Below, one piece after another: positions 26,809-36,615 of a stretch of 64,000 nt of DNA (position 1 is the first letter of the stretch; each line of letters begins with the position of its first letter). The translations under genes and the position numbers were made by a program. The stretch is from assembly GCA_000381625.1 (NCBI GenBank), contig KB906767.1:3181304-3245303 (forward strand), written 5' to 3'. The notes beneath the pieces were generated by a model, which was not told the DNA's origin, searched no databases, and saw only the letters and a program-made list of their open reading frames with translations. The stretch comes from Bryobacterales bacterium KBS 96. Its GTDB lineage: Bacteria; Acidobacteriota; Terriglobia; Bryobacterales; Bryobacteraceae.

Positions 26809-27431
26809 TATGCGAGCGCCTCCGAAAGCTTCTTCGCCGCCGGTTCGGTCAGCAGCACCTGCTTGTGAGCCAGCAGATCGTAAACGTTCACTTCTCTTGT
26901 CGGCACCAGCTTGACGCCCGGCAGATTGCGCGAAGCGAGCGTCAGGTTCCGGTTCTCGTCCACTTCGACAAGCAACACCGACCGTGTGACTTCGAGCTTT
27001 CCGAGCACCTCGCGCATGCCCTTCGTCTTGTGATTGGAGAGGCTGAACGCTTGCACTACTTTAAGCTCGCCGTCCCGCAATTTCGCCGAGAGCGCCGAAC
27101 GCAGCGCGCCCAGTTGCATTTTGCGAGGCAGTTTGTAGTCGTAGCTGCGCGGCTGCGGTCCATGCACGGTTCCGCCATGACGCCACAACGGCGAGCGGAT
27201 GGAGCCCATGCGCGCGCGGCCCGTGCCCTTCTGCTTCCACAATTTCTTTCCAGAGCCCGCCACTTCATGCCGCGTTTTCGTCGCGGCCGTTCCCGACCGC
27301 CGCGCAGCGGTATGGTGACGCACCGCTTCATATATAAGCGCTTCGTTCACTTCGGCGCCGAACACCGCATCGGCGAGCTCAACCGAGCCCACCACGGCGC
27401 CATTCAGATCCACAATGTCTACACTCGGCAT
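26808..27431 (-). CDS. rplD: Ribosomal protein L4 (uL4)
   Basis: 207 residues. The central loop AAATKTRHEVAGSGKKLWKQ-like region (TKTRHEVAGSGKKLWKQKGT) and RARMGSIRSPLWRHGGTVHG form the tunnel-reaching extension; the rest is the globular L4 fold ending in LLTEPAAKKLSEAL. In enterobacteria L4 also regulates the S10 operon; no evidence for that can be read here. It lies 32 bases after rplC. Confidence 0.97.
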   Translation of the reverse strand: MPSVDIVDLNGAVVGSVELADAVFGAEVNEALIYEAVRHHTAARRSGTAATKTRHEVAGSGKKLWKQKGTGRARMGSIRSPLWRHGGTVHGPQPRSYDYKLPRKMQLGALRSALSAKLRDGELKVVQAFSLSNHKTKGMREVLGKLEVTRSVLLVEVDENRNLTLASRNLPGVKLVPTREVNVYDLLAHKQVLLTEPAAKKLSEALA

Positions 27432-27463
27432 CGTTCTTGGTCCTTCGTTTTCCCGCGAGCGCC

Positions 27464-28090
27464 CTACCGCTTCGCCCGCCGCACCATGACATAACCGCCA
27501 TTGGGCCCGGGGATCGCTCCCTTCACCGCAATGACGTTGTCTTCGGCGTCCACACTCACCACTTCCAGATTGCGCACCGTGACTTGCGCCGTTCCCATAC
27601 GCCCGGCCATTTTCATGCCCGGAAACACTCGCGATGGAAAGCTCGAGGCGCCGATCGAACCGGCCGCCCGATGAAACATCGAGCCATGGCTCGCCGGACC
27701 GCCGCGGAAGTGATGACGCTTCACCAGACCGGCAAAGCCCCGTCCCTTGCTGACGCCAACCACGTCTACCAGTTCCCTTGGCTTGAATTCGTCGGCAAGA
27801 ATCCGGTCGCCCGGTTTCAGATCTCCATTGCCGCCCTCAAGCGCAAACTCGCGCATAAACTTCACGCCGTCGGCACTGGACTTCTTCAAGTGGCCGGCAG
27901 CCGGTTTGTTCGCCTTCTTGGCATATTCAATCAGCCCAAGCTGCACGGCGTCGTAGCCGTCTGTCGATGGCGTTTTGCGCTGTGTCACGATACACGGGCC
28001 CGCTTTGACAAGGGTCACCGGAACAACTTGCCCATCCGCGTTGAACACCTGCGTCATGCCGATCTTTTTGCCGAGAATTCCTGGACTCAT
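27464..28090 (-). CDS. rplC: Ribosomal protein L3 (uL3)
   Basis: 208 residues: [20 protein letters not shown], the conserved [20 protein letters not shown] and [20 protein letters not shown], and the C-terminal [19 protein letters not shown]3 is an assembly initiator of the 50S subunit, with a loop that reaches the peptidyl-transferase centre. It lies 54 bases after rpsJ. Confidence 0.98.
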   Translation of the reverse strand: MSPGILGKKIGMTQVFNADGQVVPVTLVKAGPCIVTQRKTPSTDGYDAVQLGLIEYAKKANKPAAGHLKKSSADGVKFMREFALEGGNGDLKPGDRILADEFKPRELVDVVGVSKGRGFAGLVKRHHFRGGPASHGSMFHRAAGSIGASSFPSRVFPGMKMAGRMGTAQVTVRNLEVVSVDAEDNVIAVKGAIPGPNGGYVMVRRAKR

Positions 28091-28144
28091 ATCTGCTTTA
28101 CCCTTCGCGCTTCACCTGGCGTTTTCGTCTACCCGCCCGCGCCC

Positions 28145-28462
28145 TTACTTCTTGCCAAACGCCTTGATCTCCACATCCACGCCGGCTGGGAGATCCAATT
28201 TCATCAATGCATCCACGGTTTCCTGCGTCGGCTCGAGAATGTCGAGCAGGCGCTTGTGCGTGCGGATCTCGAACTGCTCTCGCGATTTCTTGTCCACATG
28301 CGGCGAGCGCAGCACGGTATAGCGATTCTTCAAGGTCGGCAGCGGAATGGGACCCGCCACGGCAGCGCCGGTGCGCTTCGCGGTATCGACAATTTCACCT
28401 GTCGATTGATCCAGGATGCGGTGATCGTACGCCTTCAGTCGGATGCGGATGCGTTCTTTCAT
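28145..28462 (-). CDS. rpsJ: Ribosomal protein S10 (uS10)
   Basis: 105 residues: [40 protein letters not shown] and [20 protein letters not shown] are canonical. S10 is also NusE, part of the transcription antitermination complex. It follows tuf by 51 bases, joining the str and S10 blocks. Confidence 0.98.
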   Translation of the reverse strand: MKERIRIRLKAYDHRILDQSTGEIVDTAKRTGAAVAGPIPLPTLKNRYTVLRSPHVDKKSREQFEIRTHKRLLDILEPTQETVDALMKLDLPAGVDVEIKAFGKK

Positions 28463-28513
28463 TTCGTTCTTTCTATCGATTCAAGGAGCGGGCGAGGCTG
28501 TCTCGCCCCCACA

Positions 28514-29701
28514 CTATTCGACGATGTCGGTCACCGTTCCGGCGCCCACCGTCCGGCCGCCTTCGCGGATCGCGAAGCGCAGTCCCTTGTCCATGGCCAC
28601 CGGCGTGATCAGCTCCACTTCGAGCGTCACGTTATCGCCCGGCATCACCATCTCCATGCCTTCCGGCAGCGTCGCCACTCCCGTCACGTCCGTCGTCCGG
28701 AAGTAGAACTGCGGACGATAGCCCTTGAAAAACGGTGTGTGCCGCCCGCCTTCATCCTTCGACAGCACGTAGACTTCGCCCTTGAACTTCCGGTGCGGCT
28801 TGATCGAGCCCGGCTTCGCAATCACCTGCCCGCGCTCCACGTCGGTCTTTTCAATGCCGCGCAGCAGCAAGCCCACGTTGTCGCCCGCGCGCCCTTCGTC
28901 CAGCAGCTTCTTGAACATCTCGACGCCCGTGATCACCGTCTTCCGCGTGTCGCGGAACCCGACAATCTCCATGTCGTCGCCCACCTTCGCAATGCCCCGC
29001 TCGATGCGCCCCGTCACCACCGTGCCGCGCCCCTGGATCGAGAATATGTCTTCAATCGGCATGATGAACGGCTTGTCGATCGCACGCTCCGGCACCGGAA
29101 TGTACTCGTCGACCTTCTCCATCAGCTCGTCGATCGCCTTTTCCCACTTCTCGTCGCCGTTCAACGCCCCCAGCGCGCTCACTCGCACCACCGGCAGATC
29201 GTCGCCCGGAAACTGGTAGCTCTTCAGCAGCTCCCGCACTTCCAGCTCCACCAGCTCAAGCAACTCGGCGTCGTCCACCATGTCCACTTTGTTCAGCGCC
29301 ACCACGATGTACGGCACGCCCACCTGCCGCGCCAGCAGAATGTGCTCGCGCGTCTGCGGCATCGGTCCGTCCGTCGCCGCCACCACCAGAATCGCGCCGT
29401 CCATCTGCGCTGCGCCCGTGATCATGTTCTTGATATAGTCGGCGTGCCCCGGACAATCCACGTGCGCATAGTGCCGGTTCGCCGTCTCGTACTCCACGTG
29501 CGACACCGCGATCGTGATTCCACGCGCCTTCTCTTCCGGCGCGTTGTCGATCGAGGCGAAGTCCCGGAACTTCACCTTCGGGTTGTGCTTCGCCAGCGTC
29601 TTCGTAATCGCCGCCGTTAAAGTCGTCTTCCCGTGGTCGATGTGCCCGATCGTCCCGATATTGACGTGCGGCTTGCTCCGATCAAATTTTTCTTTCGCCA
29701 T
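28514..29701 (-). CDS. tuf: Elongation factor Tu
   Basis: 395 residues, full length. GTPase motifs: P-loop GHIDHGKTT (about 19-27), switch [14 protein letters not shown] and the SAL motif. Domains II and III follow ([54 protein letters not shown]). EF-Tu delivers aminoacyl-tRNA to the ribosome. The plus strand opposite is free of stops over most of the gene because of extreme codon bias. Many bacteria have a second tuf; only one is in this window. Confidence 0.99.
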   Translation of the reverse strand: MAKEKFDRSKPHVNIGTIGHIDHGKTTLTAAITKTLAKHNPKVKFRDFASIDNAPEEKARGITIAVSHVEYETANRHYAHVDCPGHADYIKNMITGAAQMDGAILVVAATDGPMPQTREHILLARQVGVPYIVVALNKVDMVDDAELLELVELEVRELLKSYQFPGDDLPVVRVSALGALNGDEKWEKAIDELMEKVDEYIPVPERAIDKPFIMPIEDIFSIQGRGTVVTGRIERGIAKVGDDMEIVGFRDTRKTVITGVEMFKKLLDEGRAGDNVGLLLRGIEKTDVERGQVIAKPGSIKPHRKFKGEVYVLSKDEGGRHTPFFKGYRPQFYFRTTDVTGVATLPEGMEMVMPGDNVTLEVELITPVAMDKGLRFAIREGGRTVGAGTVTDIVE

Positions 29702-29775
29702 GCTCTCTCAATCTCCTATAGAAAATCGACGATTCGCCTAGTTTCTTAACGGCTTGTGGTCTTCGCCCGTTCCGC

Positions 29776-31866
29776 CTACCTGGTTACCTTGCCTTGAACG
29801 CGGGTGATGATCTCCTCCGCGATATTCTTGGGAACTTCTTCGTACTGTCCGAAGTGCATCGTGAAACTGCCGCGTCCCTGCGTGCGCGAACGGAGCTCCG
29901 TCGCGTAGCCGAACATTTCCGACAGCGGCACCATGGACTTGACGATGAGCGTGCCGCCGTGAGTTTCCGTGCCTTCGAGACGCCCACGCCGCGAAATCAG
30001 GTCGCCATTCACGGAGCCCATGTACTCTTCAGGTACCGTAACCTCCACGCGCATCACCGGCTCAAGTAGAACCGGCTTCGCCTTGCGGCATGCTTCCTTC
30101 ACGCAGATGGAGCCGCAGATCTTGAAGGCCATTTCCGAAGAATCGACTTCGTGATAGGCGCCATCGAACACCGCCACTTTCACATTATTCAGCGGATAGC
30201 CGGCAAGCACGCCGCCCTCGAGCGCCTCAACAACGCCCTTCTCGACGGCCGGAATGAACTCCTTCGGAATATTTCCGCCGGTCACTTCGTTGACGAACTC
30301 GAAATCTTTTTCCTTGTCCGGCTCCACTCGCAATTTAACGCGCGCGTATTGACCGCTGCCACCGGTCTGCTTCTTATGCGTGTAATCGAACTCCGCGACC
30401 TGGCGAATGGTTTCGCGATATGCCACCTGAGGCTTGCCGACATTCGCCGCGACGTTGAATTCGCGCTGCATGCGATCGACGATGATCTCCAGGTGAAGTT
30501 CGCCCATTCCGGCGAGAATGGTTTGGCCCGTTTCCGCATCGGTCGAGACACGCAGCGTCGGATCTTCCTGCACCAGCTTGTTGATCGCGACACCCAGCTT
30601 TTCCTGATCGGCTTTCGTTTTCGGCTCGATGGCAAGCTGGATCACCGGCTCCGGGAAATCGATGGATTCGAGCACGATAGGCTCTTTCGGATCGCATATC
30701 GTATCGCCCGTGATCACGTGCTTCAGACCCACAACCGCACAGATGTCGCCCGCGAAAATCTCCTGGATTTCCTCGCGCTTGTTCGCGTGCATTTTAACCA
30801 GACGGCCGACGCGTTCGTTCTTGGCTTTGGCGACGTTGAACACCGAATCGCCTGAATTCAACTTGCCCGAGTAGACCCGGACAAAGCACAGCTGGCCGAC
30901 AAACGGATCGGTCATGATCTTGAAGACCAGGGCCGAAAACGGTTCGTCGTCGCTCGCCTTGCGCTCCATCCTCTCGTCGAAGTCGTCGATTGCCGTGCCT
31001 TGCACCGGAGGAATGTCCAGCGGGGAAGGCAGGAAATCGCAAATTGCATCGAGCAGATTCTGTACGCCTTTGTTCTTGAAGGAGGAACCACAAAGGACCG
31101 GAAAAATCTTACGGGCAATCGTGGCCTTACGGATGCCGGCCATTAGCTCGGCTTCCGTAACAGGCTGCCCCTCAACGAACTTTTCAAACAGAGCGTCGTC
31201 GCTCTCCGCCACGGCTTCAATCAACTGCTCGCGATACTGTTTGGCCTTCTCCGCCAGGTCCGCCGGGATGTCTACATCGTCGAATTTCGCGCCGAGCGTT
31301 TCATCGCGCCAGATCCGCGCTTTCATGCGCACCAAGTCGATAACGCCCTTGAACTGGTCTTCCGCGCCAACCGGAATTTGCACGGGCACCGGGCGGCAAT
31401 TCAGACGGTCAACAATGGTTTGGACCGAGTGATAGAAATCGGCGCCCACGCGGTCCATTTTGTTGATGAAGCAGATACGGGGCACCGCATACTTATCCGC
31501 CTGGCGCCACACTGTTTCCGATTGTGGCTGTACACCGGCAACGGCGTCGAACAAGGCACAAGCGCCGTCCAGTACGCGCAAACTACGCTCCACCTCCGCG
31601 GTGAAATCGACGTGGCCGGGGGTGTCGATGATGTTGATGATAATGTCGCGCCACTGGCAGGTCGTGGCGGCCGAAGTGATCGTGATTCCGCGTTCTTGCT
31701 CCTGCGCCATCCAGTCCATGGTCGCGGTGCCTTCATGCACTTCGCCGATTTTATGAGTGCGGCCAGTGTAATAGAGCACACGCTCAGTGGTGGTCGTTTT
31801 ACCGGCATCGATGTGGGCCATGATGCCGATATTTCTCATCTTTTGGAGGGGTGCGATGCGGGGCAT
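29776..31866 (-). CDS. fusA: Elongation factor G
   Basis: 696 residues, normal length. P-loop [19 protein letters not shown], switch [26 protein letters not shown], the domain II beta-barrel, domain IV ([17 protein letters not shown]) and domain V ([20 protein letters not shown]-like, with [13 protein letters not shown]). EF-G drives translocation and, with RRF, ribosome recycling. The gene lies 27 bases after rpsG and 74 bases before tuf in the str order. Confidence 0.99.
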   Translation of the reverse strand: MPRIAPLQKMRNIGIMAHIDAGKTTTTERVLYYTGRTHKIGEVHEGTATMDWMAQEQERGITITSAATTCQWRDIIINIIDTPGHVDFTAEVERSLRVLDGACALFDAVAGVQPQSETVWRQADKYAVPRICFINKMDRVGADFYHSVQTIVDRLNCRPVPVQIPVGAEDQFKGVIDLVRMKARIWRDETLGAKFDDVDIPADLAEKAKQYREQLIEAVAESDDALFEKFVEGQPVTEAELMAGIRKATIARKIFPVLCGSSFKNKGVQNLLDAICDFLPSPLDIPPVQGTAIDDFDERMERKASDDEPFSALVFKIMTDPFVGQLCFVRVYSGKLNSGDSVFNVAKAKNERVGRLVKMHANKREEIQEIFAGDICAVVGLKHVITGDTICDPKEPIVLESIDFPEPVIQLAIEPKTKADQEKLGVAINKLVQEDPTLRVSTDAETGQTILAGMGELHLEIIVDRMQREFNVAANVGKPQVAYRETIRQVAEFDYTHKKQTGGSGQYARVKLRVEPDKEKDFEFVNEVTGGNIPKEFIPAVEKGVVEALEGGVLAGYPLNNVKVAVFDGAYHEVDSSEMAFKICGSICVKEACRKAKPVLLEPVMRVEVTVPEEYMGSVNGDLISRRGRLEGTETHGGTLIVKSMVPLSEMFGYATELRSRTQGRGSFTMHFGQYEEVPKNIAEEIITRVQGKVTR

Positions 31867-31893
31867 ACTTCAGCTCTGCTTTACTGTCGACAG

Positions 31894-32364
31894 TTACCAG
31901 CGATAGTGCGCGAAAGCCTTGTTGGCTTCGGCCATCCGGTGGACATCATCCTTTTTCTTTACCGAGCCGCCACGCATATTGGCGGCGTCGTTCAATTCAT
32001 TGGCCAGCTTCTCAGCCATGCTCTTTTCGGGGCGATGCCGCGCATTGCCGATAAGCCAGCGAAGCGCGAGACTCGTCCTGCGGTTTTGGGTCACTTCGAC
32101 CGGCACCTGATAGTTTGCGCCGCCAACACGGCGGGTTTTCACTTCGAGCACCGGCTTTACATTCTCGACGGCCTTTTTGAACAACTTCAGCGGTTCATCG
32201 CCCGATCGTTCGCGGATTTTGTCCATGGCGTCATAAAAAATGTTCTGGGCAACAGTCTTCTTGCCGTCCCACATCATCGAGTTGACGAACTTTTCGACGA
32301 GCGTGGAGTTGTAGATCGGATCGGCTATGATGTCGCGGGGTTCTGGTCTTCTGCGGCGAGGCAT
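31894..32364 (-). CDS. rpsG: Ribosomal protein S7 (uS7)
   Basis: 156 residues: [60 protein letters not shown] and the C-terminal [12 protein letters not shown]7 organises the 30S head and contacts E-site tRNA. In E. coli it binds the rpsL-rpsG spacer to repress the str operon; here that spacer is only 9 bases, so the E. coli-type site is absent. Confidence 0.98.
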   Translation of the reverse strand: MPRRRRPEPRDIIADPIYNSTLVEKFVNSMMWDGKKTVAQNIFYDAMDKIRERSGDEPLKLFKKAVENVKPVLEVKTRRVGGANYQVPVEVTQNRRTSLALRWLIGNARHRPEKSMAEKLANELNDAANMRGGSVKKKDDVHRMAEANKAFAHYRW

Positions 32365-32373
32365 GCTGTCTCC

Positions 32374-32769
32374 TTACTTCTTGGCCGGCGTTGCGCCGCC
32401 CTTGGGCCGTTTCGCTCCGTACTTCGAGCGGCTCTGCTTGCGGTTCGCGACGCCAGCGGTATCAAGGGTGCCGCGCACAATGTGATACCGGACGCCGGGA
32501 AGGTCTTTCACGCGGCCGCCGCGGATCAGCACAATTGAGTGTTCCTGCAGATTGTGGCCGACACCGGGAATATAGGTTGTGACCTCGATTCCATTCGTCA
32601 GGCGAACGCGGGCGACCTTGCGGAGCGCCGAATTCGGCTTCTTTGGAGTGGTTGTGTACACGCGGGTACAGACGCCGCGGCGCTGCGGACAAGCCTGCAG
32701 GGCGGGGCTGGCCGTCTTGTACCGGGTCGGTCGGCGGCCCTTACGCACAAGTTGATTGAACGTCGGCAC
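32374..32769 (-). CDS. rpsL: Ribosomal protein S12 (uS12)
   Basis: 131 residues. [40 protein letters not shown] and [20 protein letters not shown] are the family landmarks. The lysines at 43, 44 and 88, where streptomycin-resistance changes are known, are the wild-type residues. The C-terminal tail is Lys-rich. It is the first gene of the supercluster and follows a leader of about 350 bases with a promoter at 33125-33154. Confidence 0.98.
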   Translation of the reverse strand: MPTFNQLVRKGRRPTRYKTASPALQACPQRRGVCTRVYTTTPKKPNSALRKVARVRLTNGIEVTTYIPGVGHNLQEHSIVLIRGGRVKDLPGVRYHIVRGTLDTAGVANRKQSRSKYGAKRPKGGATPAKK

Positions 32770-33463
32770 GAATATCCTCTCTCGAAAACCTTACTAACTG
32801 TCGGCAATGCCTTACGGCACAACCACATCGAGCTATTCGCAAGGAACAGCTCAAATTAAAATTCTTTTAGGCCCTTTGGGGCATTCAATAAGCAGGCACG
32901 GCGAAACACCGGCTGCATCAGAGTTACTGCCAAGAAGACCGATATAGTTTATTCACCGATCTAGAAACGCGAGGGTATCTGCTTCAGATCAGGCCCATGC
33001 CGAACAACGTCACCGCCGTATTTCAGGCAGCTTGCCGCTCCAACAGCGGGGCCCGGCTCCCTTGCTTGCGCCCATACGAGCACATTACGCCGGAGCAGAA
33101 GGTTCTAACTCGCCAAACTCTCTAAATTTAACCGAAACGTACCAGCACTGTCAACGGCTGAAACTCCGCAGCCACCCCAGGTACGTGGGGACAAGCCACG
33201 AGACAGCCATCGCAGCGGGTACAGGCGTCATTATAGCGAACCCGTACGGAGACGTTTCCCGGCTACCCAGTTCGATGAATTTAGCCCGACCGTCAGTTGC
33301 GCCACTATCACCAGCTATGATAGTTTCTGGGAAATACGGACATTTCCACCCGCAGATGGGGACGGACCCCAACGCTGAGAGCCGCCAAGTTGAGGCGACT
33401 ACGCGGATGCGAAGGGACGCTTGCAGGGAGTAGTCTCTAGGGTCACACGCGATAATCGGGTTC
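32770..33463. other. Long non-coding region between rpsL and the nuclease gene
   Basis: 694 bases without a convincing gene. It holds a sigma70-like promoter directed at rpsL (33125-33154), a small GC hairpin GCCC-tttg-GGGC at 32871-32882 within the rpsL leader, and two palindromes, CGTGG/CCACG at 33184-33200 and TGGGG/CCCCA at 33357-33371. Open frames of about 100-130 codons on both strands (33032-33433 plus, 33151-33465 minus) overlap each other and the promoter, lack ribosome sites and resemble no family. Confidence 0.6.
33125..33154 (-). promoter_or_regulatory. Sigma70-like promoter for the rpsL-rplQ supercluster
   Basis: On the minus strand TTGACA (33149-33154) is followed after 18 bases by TAAATT (33125-33130); a 17-base spacing gives TTAAAT. 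The -35 box is a perfect consensus and both -10 choices match four of six. Transcription from here would give an rpsL leader of about 350 bases. No promoter as good was seen closer to rpsL. Confidence 0.55.
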
Positions 33464-34375
33464 ATGCGGCCTTGCTTGACGGTAGCGGCGGCTGTCCTGA
33501 TGGGAGCGGTTTCGGCGCATCCGGCCGGTTCTCCGCAGAATCAGAACGCGATTTCGAATCAAACAATTACCGGCTCTTTTGCGACGACCATCACGCCGGA
33601 GCCGTCCGTTCGCGTGATTTCCTGGAACATCGACCGGGGCTATCACCTCGATCGAGTCATCGACACTCTTCGCAAAGAGCGCCCTTCGATCTGTCTGTTG
33701 CAGGAAGTCGATCTGCACGACCGGCGAACCGGTAACCGTGACATCGCCCGGCAGGTTGCCCAAACGCTCCACTACAACTACGCCTACGGCATCGCGTTCG
33801 AAGAACTAAGCCAGCGAGTGAAGGGGCAACCCGCGTTTCAAGGTCAGGCTACGCTGGCGACGACGCCTATTATCGAGAGCCGGGTTCTCCGCTTCGCTCA
33901 TCAGTCGAATTTCTGGCGGCCTCACGCGATTATCCCGGACATTCCGCTTTTTCAGCGGCGGCTTGGCGGCCGGATCGCGCTGATCACCAAACTGTCGATC
34001 GCCGGCTCGCCCGTAGTCGTTTATAACTTGCATCTCGAGAGCCGCAGCGGCGGGAGGATTCAATCCGCTCAACTTCAGGAAGTATTCGAAGACTTGAAGA
34101 GATATTCGAACGGGACACCCGCCATTATTGGTGGCGATTTTAACTCTAAATATTTTCCGGCACGATTGCTGCACACGCTCGAACAAGCGGGATTTCACAG
34201 CGTTCTTGGCCAGAAGGTAGAGCGCACACACGTGATCCTTGGTTCGCTTGACTGGATCTTTATTCGAGGCCCGTGGCCGGCGCCAGACGGCAAAATCGTG
34301 CGGGGCACTCACGCTTCGGACCATGATGAAGTGATAGCAGATCTCCTACGGAATACAAAACGTAAAAAACCATGA
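33464..34375 (+). CDS. Secreted endonuclease/exonuclease/phosphatase-family protein
   Basis: 303 residues. The N-terminus MRPCLTVAAAVLMGAVSA is a signal peptide, so the enzyme probably acts in the periplasm or outside. The EEP fold motifs occur in order: SWNIDRG (Asn), LLQEVD (metal-binding Glu), the strand VVYNLHLESRSGGR, IIGGDFNSKY (Asp/Asn), SLDWIFIRG and the C-terminal HASDHDEV with the catalytic His. Members hydrolyse phosphodiesters in DNA, RNA or phosphoinositides; the substrate here is not readable. Its stop codon lies inside the hairpin at 34371-34406. Confidence 0.85.
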   Translation: MRPCLTVAAAVLMGAVSAHPAGSPQNQNAISNQTITGSFATTITPEPSVRVISWNIDRGYHLDRVIDTLRKERPSICLLQEVDLHDRRTGNRDIARQVAQTLHYNYAYGIAFEELSQRVKGQPAFQGQATLATTPIIESRVLRFAHQSNFWRPHAIIPDIPLFQRRLGGRIALITKLSIAGSPVVVYNLHLESRSGGRIQSAQLQEVFEDLKRYSNGTPAIIGGDFNSKYFPARLLHTLEQAGFHSVLGQKVERTHVILGSLDWIFIRGPWPAPDGKIVRGTHASDHDEVIADLLRNTKRKKP

Positions 34376-34406
34376 GCGCGGCGCTGGTGAGAGCGCCGCA
34401 CTCATG
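34364..34406 (-). terminator. Rho-independent terminator between convergent genes
   Basis: An inverted repeat of 15 bases (34371-34385 and 34392-34406, one mismatch) with a 6-base loop. On the minus strand it is followed directly by GTTTTTT (34364-34370), making a strong intrinsic terminator for the minus-strand gene ending at 34419. The plus-strand nuclease gene ends inside the stem. Confidence 0.8.
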
Positions 34407-34418
34407 GCGAATCAACGT

Positions 34419-35009
34419 TTAGGAGCGAGCATCTGAGATCCTGCTTCGGATCTCAACGGCCCTATTCTCCGTTTGAGCCAGATCCAAATGGTCGCTTACC
34501 GAGGCCTTGAGTTCTGTCGCCCGATCGGAAATAGCGCGGAGATGATCGGCGTACTCCAGAACGAACCGGCGATTGCGGTATTCATTCAGGTGTTCGATAG
34601 CGGCTTCGGTCCTGTCCGCAAGATGGGCAGCTACCGGAACGATCGATTCAATCGCCTGCTGTTGCCAGGCCGTGGCGTCAGGCTGAATGGCCCGCAGCCT
34701 CTCGATTCGCTCACTAATGGCGTTAATGTGCTCCCTTGCCAGCATAAGTTGGCTGGCGTGGGTCTCGGGGCTGACGCGATTCCAGTTAAAGCTTTCGAGT
34801 ATCCTGGCCTCGCGCTTGAGATCGTGCGCCATCAATCGGACCTCATCGAGGAGTTTTGAAGCTTCCGATGCCGACCTCATATCCTCGGCTTGAATAGGGA
34901 TGGGTGGCCCGATGGCCGAGACTACCGGGGCGGCTGCAAATGACGCGCCCGAAAACAGCAGGGCAGCAATTGGCAGATACGACATTTTCAAAATTGTGTT
35001 GAAACGCAT
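34419..35009 (-). CDS. Secreted helical protein of unknown function
   Basis: 196 residues from the ATG at 35009, chosen because AAGGAG lies 8 bases upstream; the frame extends to 35051 without a ribosome site. A signal peptide (MSYLPIAALLFSGASFAAAP) is followed by a protein that looks almost entirely alpha-helical, with heptad-like stretches at about 45-75 and 85-115 (LMLAREHINAISERIERLRA). I do not recognise a family. It lies next to the LysR/DksA/USP/HPF group, and a periplasmic stress role is possible but inferred only from position. Confidence 0.75.
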   Translation of the reverse strand: MRFNTILKMSYLPIAALLFSGASFAAAPVVSAIGPPIPIQAEDMRSASEASKLLDEVRLMAHDLKREARILESFNWNRVSPETHASQLMLAREHINAISERIERLRAIQPDATAWQQQAIESIVPVAAHLADRTEAAIEHLNEYRNRRFVLEYADHLRAISDRATELKASVSDHLDLAQTENRAVEIRSRISDARS

Positions 35010-35153
35010 GAGTTTTCTCCTTGAGATATCGTTGAGGCTTACACGCCCCACAATCTACAAATAGCGTGCGGAACACTCATTTGAAAAATAGAAAGTTTGA
35101 CGACGATAGTTCGGTTTTTCCTAAGTATTGGCTTTCGGCTGAAATCTGAAAAA

Positions 35154-36068
35154 TCACCGGCTCGCTTCTTTCGTGAACAGACTCTGCCGGGCGGATTGAG
35201 AGATGGCCGCCACGGCCGGATGCTTGATCCTGCGCTCCGCCGAGATTGCATAAAATTCCTCTTTGGCCGTTTCCAGTCTGCCCACGAGGGAGACCTGATG
35301 GTATTTGCGCACCTGGTCCTCAACCACCGTCGGCGACGCGAAAATCCCCAGGCCCGCCTGACCAAATACATTTAGTAGCGCAAGGTCCTGAAACTCTCCG
35401 ACAACCCTCGGCCGGATGTCGTGCTCATCGAACCACCGGTCAAGTGTGCGGCGCGACATGGAGTTCTGCATGGGCATCAGGAATGGCGCGCCATCCAGGC
35501 GGGCGGGAAAGTGCTTGCGATATTGGGCAGCAACGGCGGGCGCTGCAAATAATGCAATACTGCTCGATCCAAGAAGATGGCTAAAGACAGGCGCTTGGAC
35601 CGATGGATAAGCGGGAGCGTCGGTCAAGACAAGATCCAGTTCGTGCGCCGCCAAACTCAGAAGCAATCGGTCTGGTTGATCTTCATAACAGACAAGATGA
35701 ATCGCCGCCCCCAAGTTCAGAGCAGGCTGTAAGATCTGGTAGGCAACCAGTTTGGGCATAATGTCGGAGATTCCGACAATCAACCGCGCGGGCCGGCCCT
35801 GTGGTTTGCCTTTCAGCACGTCCGTTAATTCACGGCCGAGGGAAAAGATTTCATCCGCATAGCGGTAGACAAGCTTGCCGACTTCGGTAAGCTCCAGCCG
35901 CCGGCCCACTCGGGTAAACAGCTTTTCGCCGAGTTGTTCTTCGAGCGAACGCAATTGGCCGCTGATAGTCGGCTGCGCGAGCCGCAGTTCTTTGCAGGCT
36001 TCGGTGATGCTGCCTTTCTTCGCGACCGTCCAGAAGTATAAAAGATGGTGATAATTTAGCCAGTCCAT
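35154..36068 (-). CDS. LysR-family regulator, NhaR-like
   Basis: 304 residues from the ATG at 36068 (MDWLNYHHLLYFWTVAKKGS). The N-terminal winged helix-turn-helix (about 1-62) is followed by a periplasmic-binding-protein-like effector domain (about 90-295). The start NYHHLLYFWTVAKKGSI, the LVYRYADEIFSLGRELTDVL linker and GEFQDLALLNVFGQAGLGIF closely match the pattern of NhaR, the sodium/alkaline response activator, rather than the general LysR family. No Na+/H+ antiporter gene is nearby; it is divergent from the DksA-like gene, which is the more likely target. A dyad at 36084-36100 between them fits a LysR box. Confidence 0.88.
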   Translation of the reverse strand: MDWLNYHHLLYFWTVAKKGSITEACKELRLAQPTISGQLRSLEEQLGEKLFTRVGRRLELTEVGKLVYRYADEIFSLGRELTDVLKGKPQGRPARLIVGISDIMPKLVAYQILQPALNLGAAIHLVCYEDQPDRLLLSLAAHELDLVLTDAPAYPSVQAPVFSHLLGSSSIALFAAPAVAAQYRKHFPARLDGAPFLMPMQNSMSRRTLDRWFDEHDIRPRVVGEFQDLALLNVFGQAGLGIFASPTVVEDQVRKYHQVSLVGRLETAKEEFYAISAERRIKHPAVAAISQSARQSLFTKEASR

Positions 36069-36083
36069 GGAGATCAATCCATA

Positions 36084-36100
36084 CATCGATAAAAGCGATG
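36084..36100. promoter_or_regulatory. Candidate LysR-type operator
   Basis: CATCG at 36084-36088 and CGATG at 36096-36100 form an inverted repeat around a T-N11-A core (T36086, A36098), the usual LysR-box form. It lies 16-32 bases upstream of the regulator start and about 85 bases upstream of the DksA-like gene, so it could serve autorepression and divergent activation. Confidence 0.4.
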
Positions 36101-36184
36101 AATCAGATCCAGTTTATCTACATATCGAATGGGTTGGCTCGTACGTCTATAAAGAAAACAATCCCTCAAGGAGATTTGTAGACG

Positions 36185-36562
36185 ATGAGCACACGTAATT
36201 TGAATGTGGACTTGTACAAGGCGGCTTTGCTGGCGAAAGCGGCGGAGTGCAAGAACGACCTGGAGGGCGCCCGCAAAGACATATCAATTGAAACTACGGC
36301 GGAAACGATGGAGCACGGCGTTCGCGCCGCTGAACGTGAAGTCGCCGTCGAGAGAATGGAAACCGCCTATCGCCAGTTGCGGCAGGTGGAGTCGGCGTTG
36401 TCGCGCATCTCGCGAGGCAAATATGGCATATGCCTGAAGTGCGAAGACGATGTTGGACAAAAGCGGCTTGACGCTCTGCCATGGGCAATATTTTGCGTGC
36501 AGTGCCAGGAACATGCTGAGCGTCTTCGTGAAGGCGCCAGAGTGCTTCGGCGAGCCGCCTAG
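36185..36562 (+). CDS. DksA/TraR-type zinc-finger protein
   Basis: 125 residues. The ATG follows AAGGAG by about 9 bases. An N-terminal helical region (about 10-80, a probable coiled coil) leads to a C4 zinc finger: two cysteines in GKYGICLKCED and two in IFCVQCQEH (about residues 83-110). DksA/TraR proteins enter the secondary channel of RNA polymerase and adjust transcription, often with ppGpp. The coiled-coil tip is not obviously the Asp-x-x-Asp-Ala of E. coli DksA, so activity may differ. It heads a plus-strand group with a universal stress protein, a small membrane protein and an HPF homologue. Confidence 0.88.
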   Translation: MSTRNLNVDLYKAALLAKAAECKNDLEGARKDISIETTAETMEHGVRAAEREVAVERMETAYRQLRQVESALSRISRGKYGICLKCEDDVGQKRLDALPWAIFCVQCQEHAERLREGARVLRRAA

Positions 36563-36615
36563 CAGATCAACACATAGTGCTTGCTGTATTGAGATCAGAT
36601 TTGAGGAGCCGTTCC

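Noticed and set aside
27437-29620. A 727-codon open frame on the plus strand opposite rplC, rpsJ and tuf
   Set aside because: It runs antisense to three certain genes, is rich in His/Arg and results from strong codon bias in highly expressed genes, not from coding selection.
31378-32538. A 386-codon plus-strand frame opposite fusA, rpsG and rpsL
   Set aside because: Shadow of highly biased genes; it crosses three known genes and has no independent signal.
32850-32882. GCCC-tttg-GGGC hairpin followed by an AT-rich stretch in the rpsL leader as an attenuator
   Set aside because: The stem is only four base pairs and the following bases are mixed A and T rather than a T-tract, so it is not called as a terminator.
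33032-33465. Open frames of 133 (plus) and 104 (minus) codons upstream of rpsL
   Set aside because: They overlap each other and the rpsL promoter, lack ribosome sites and have no recognisable protein pattern.
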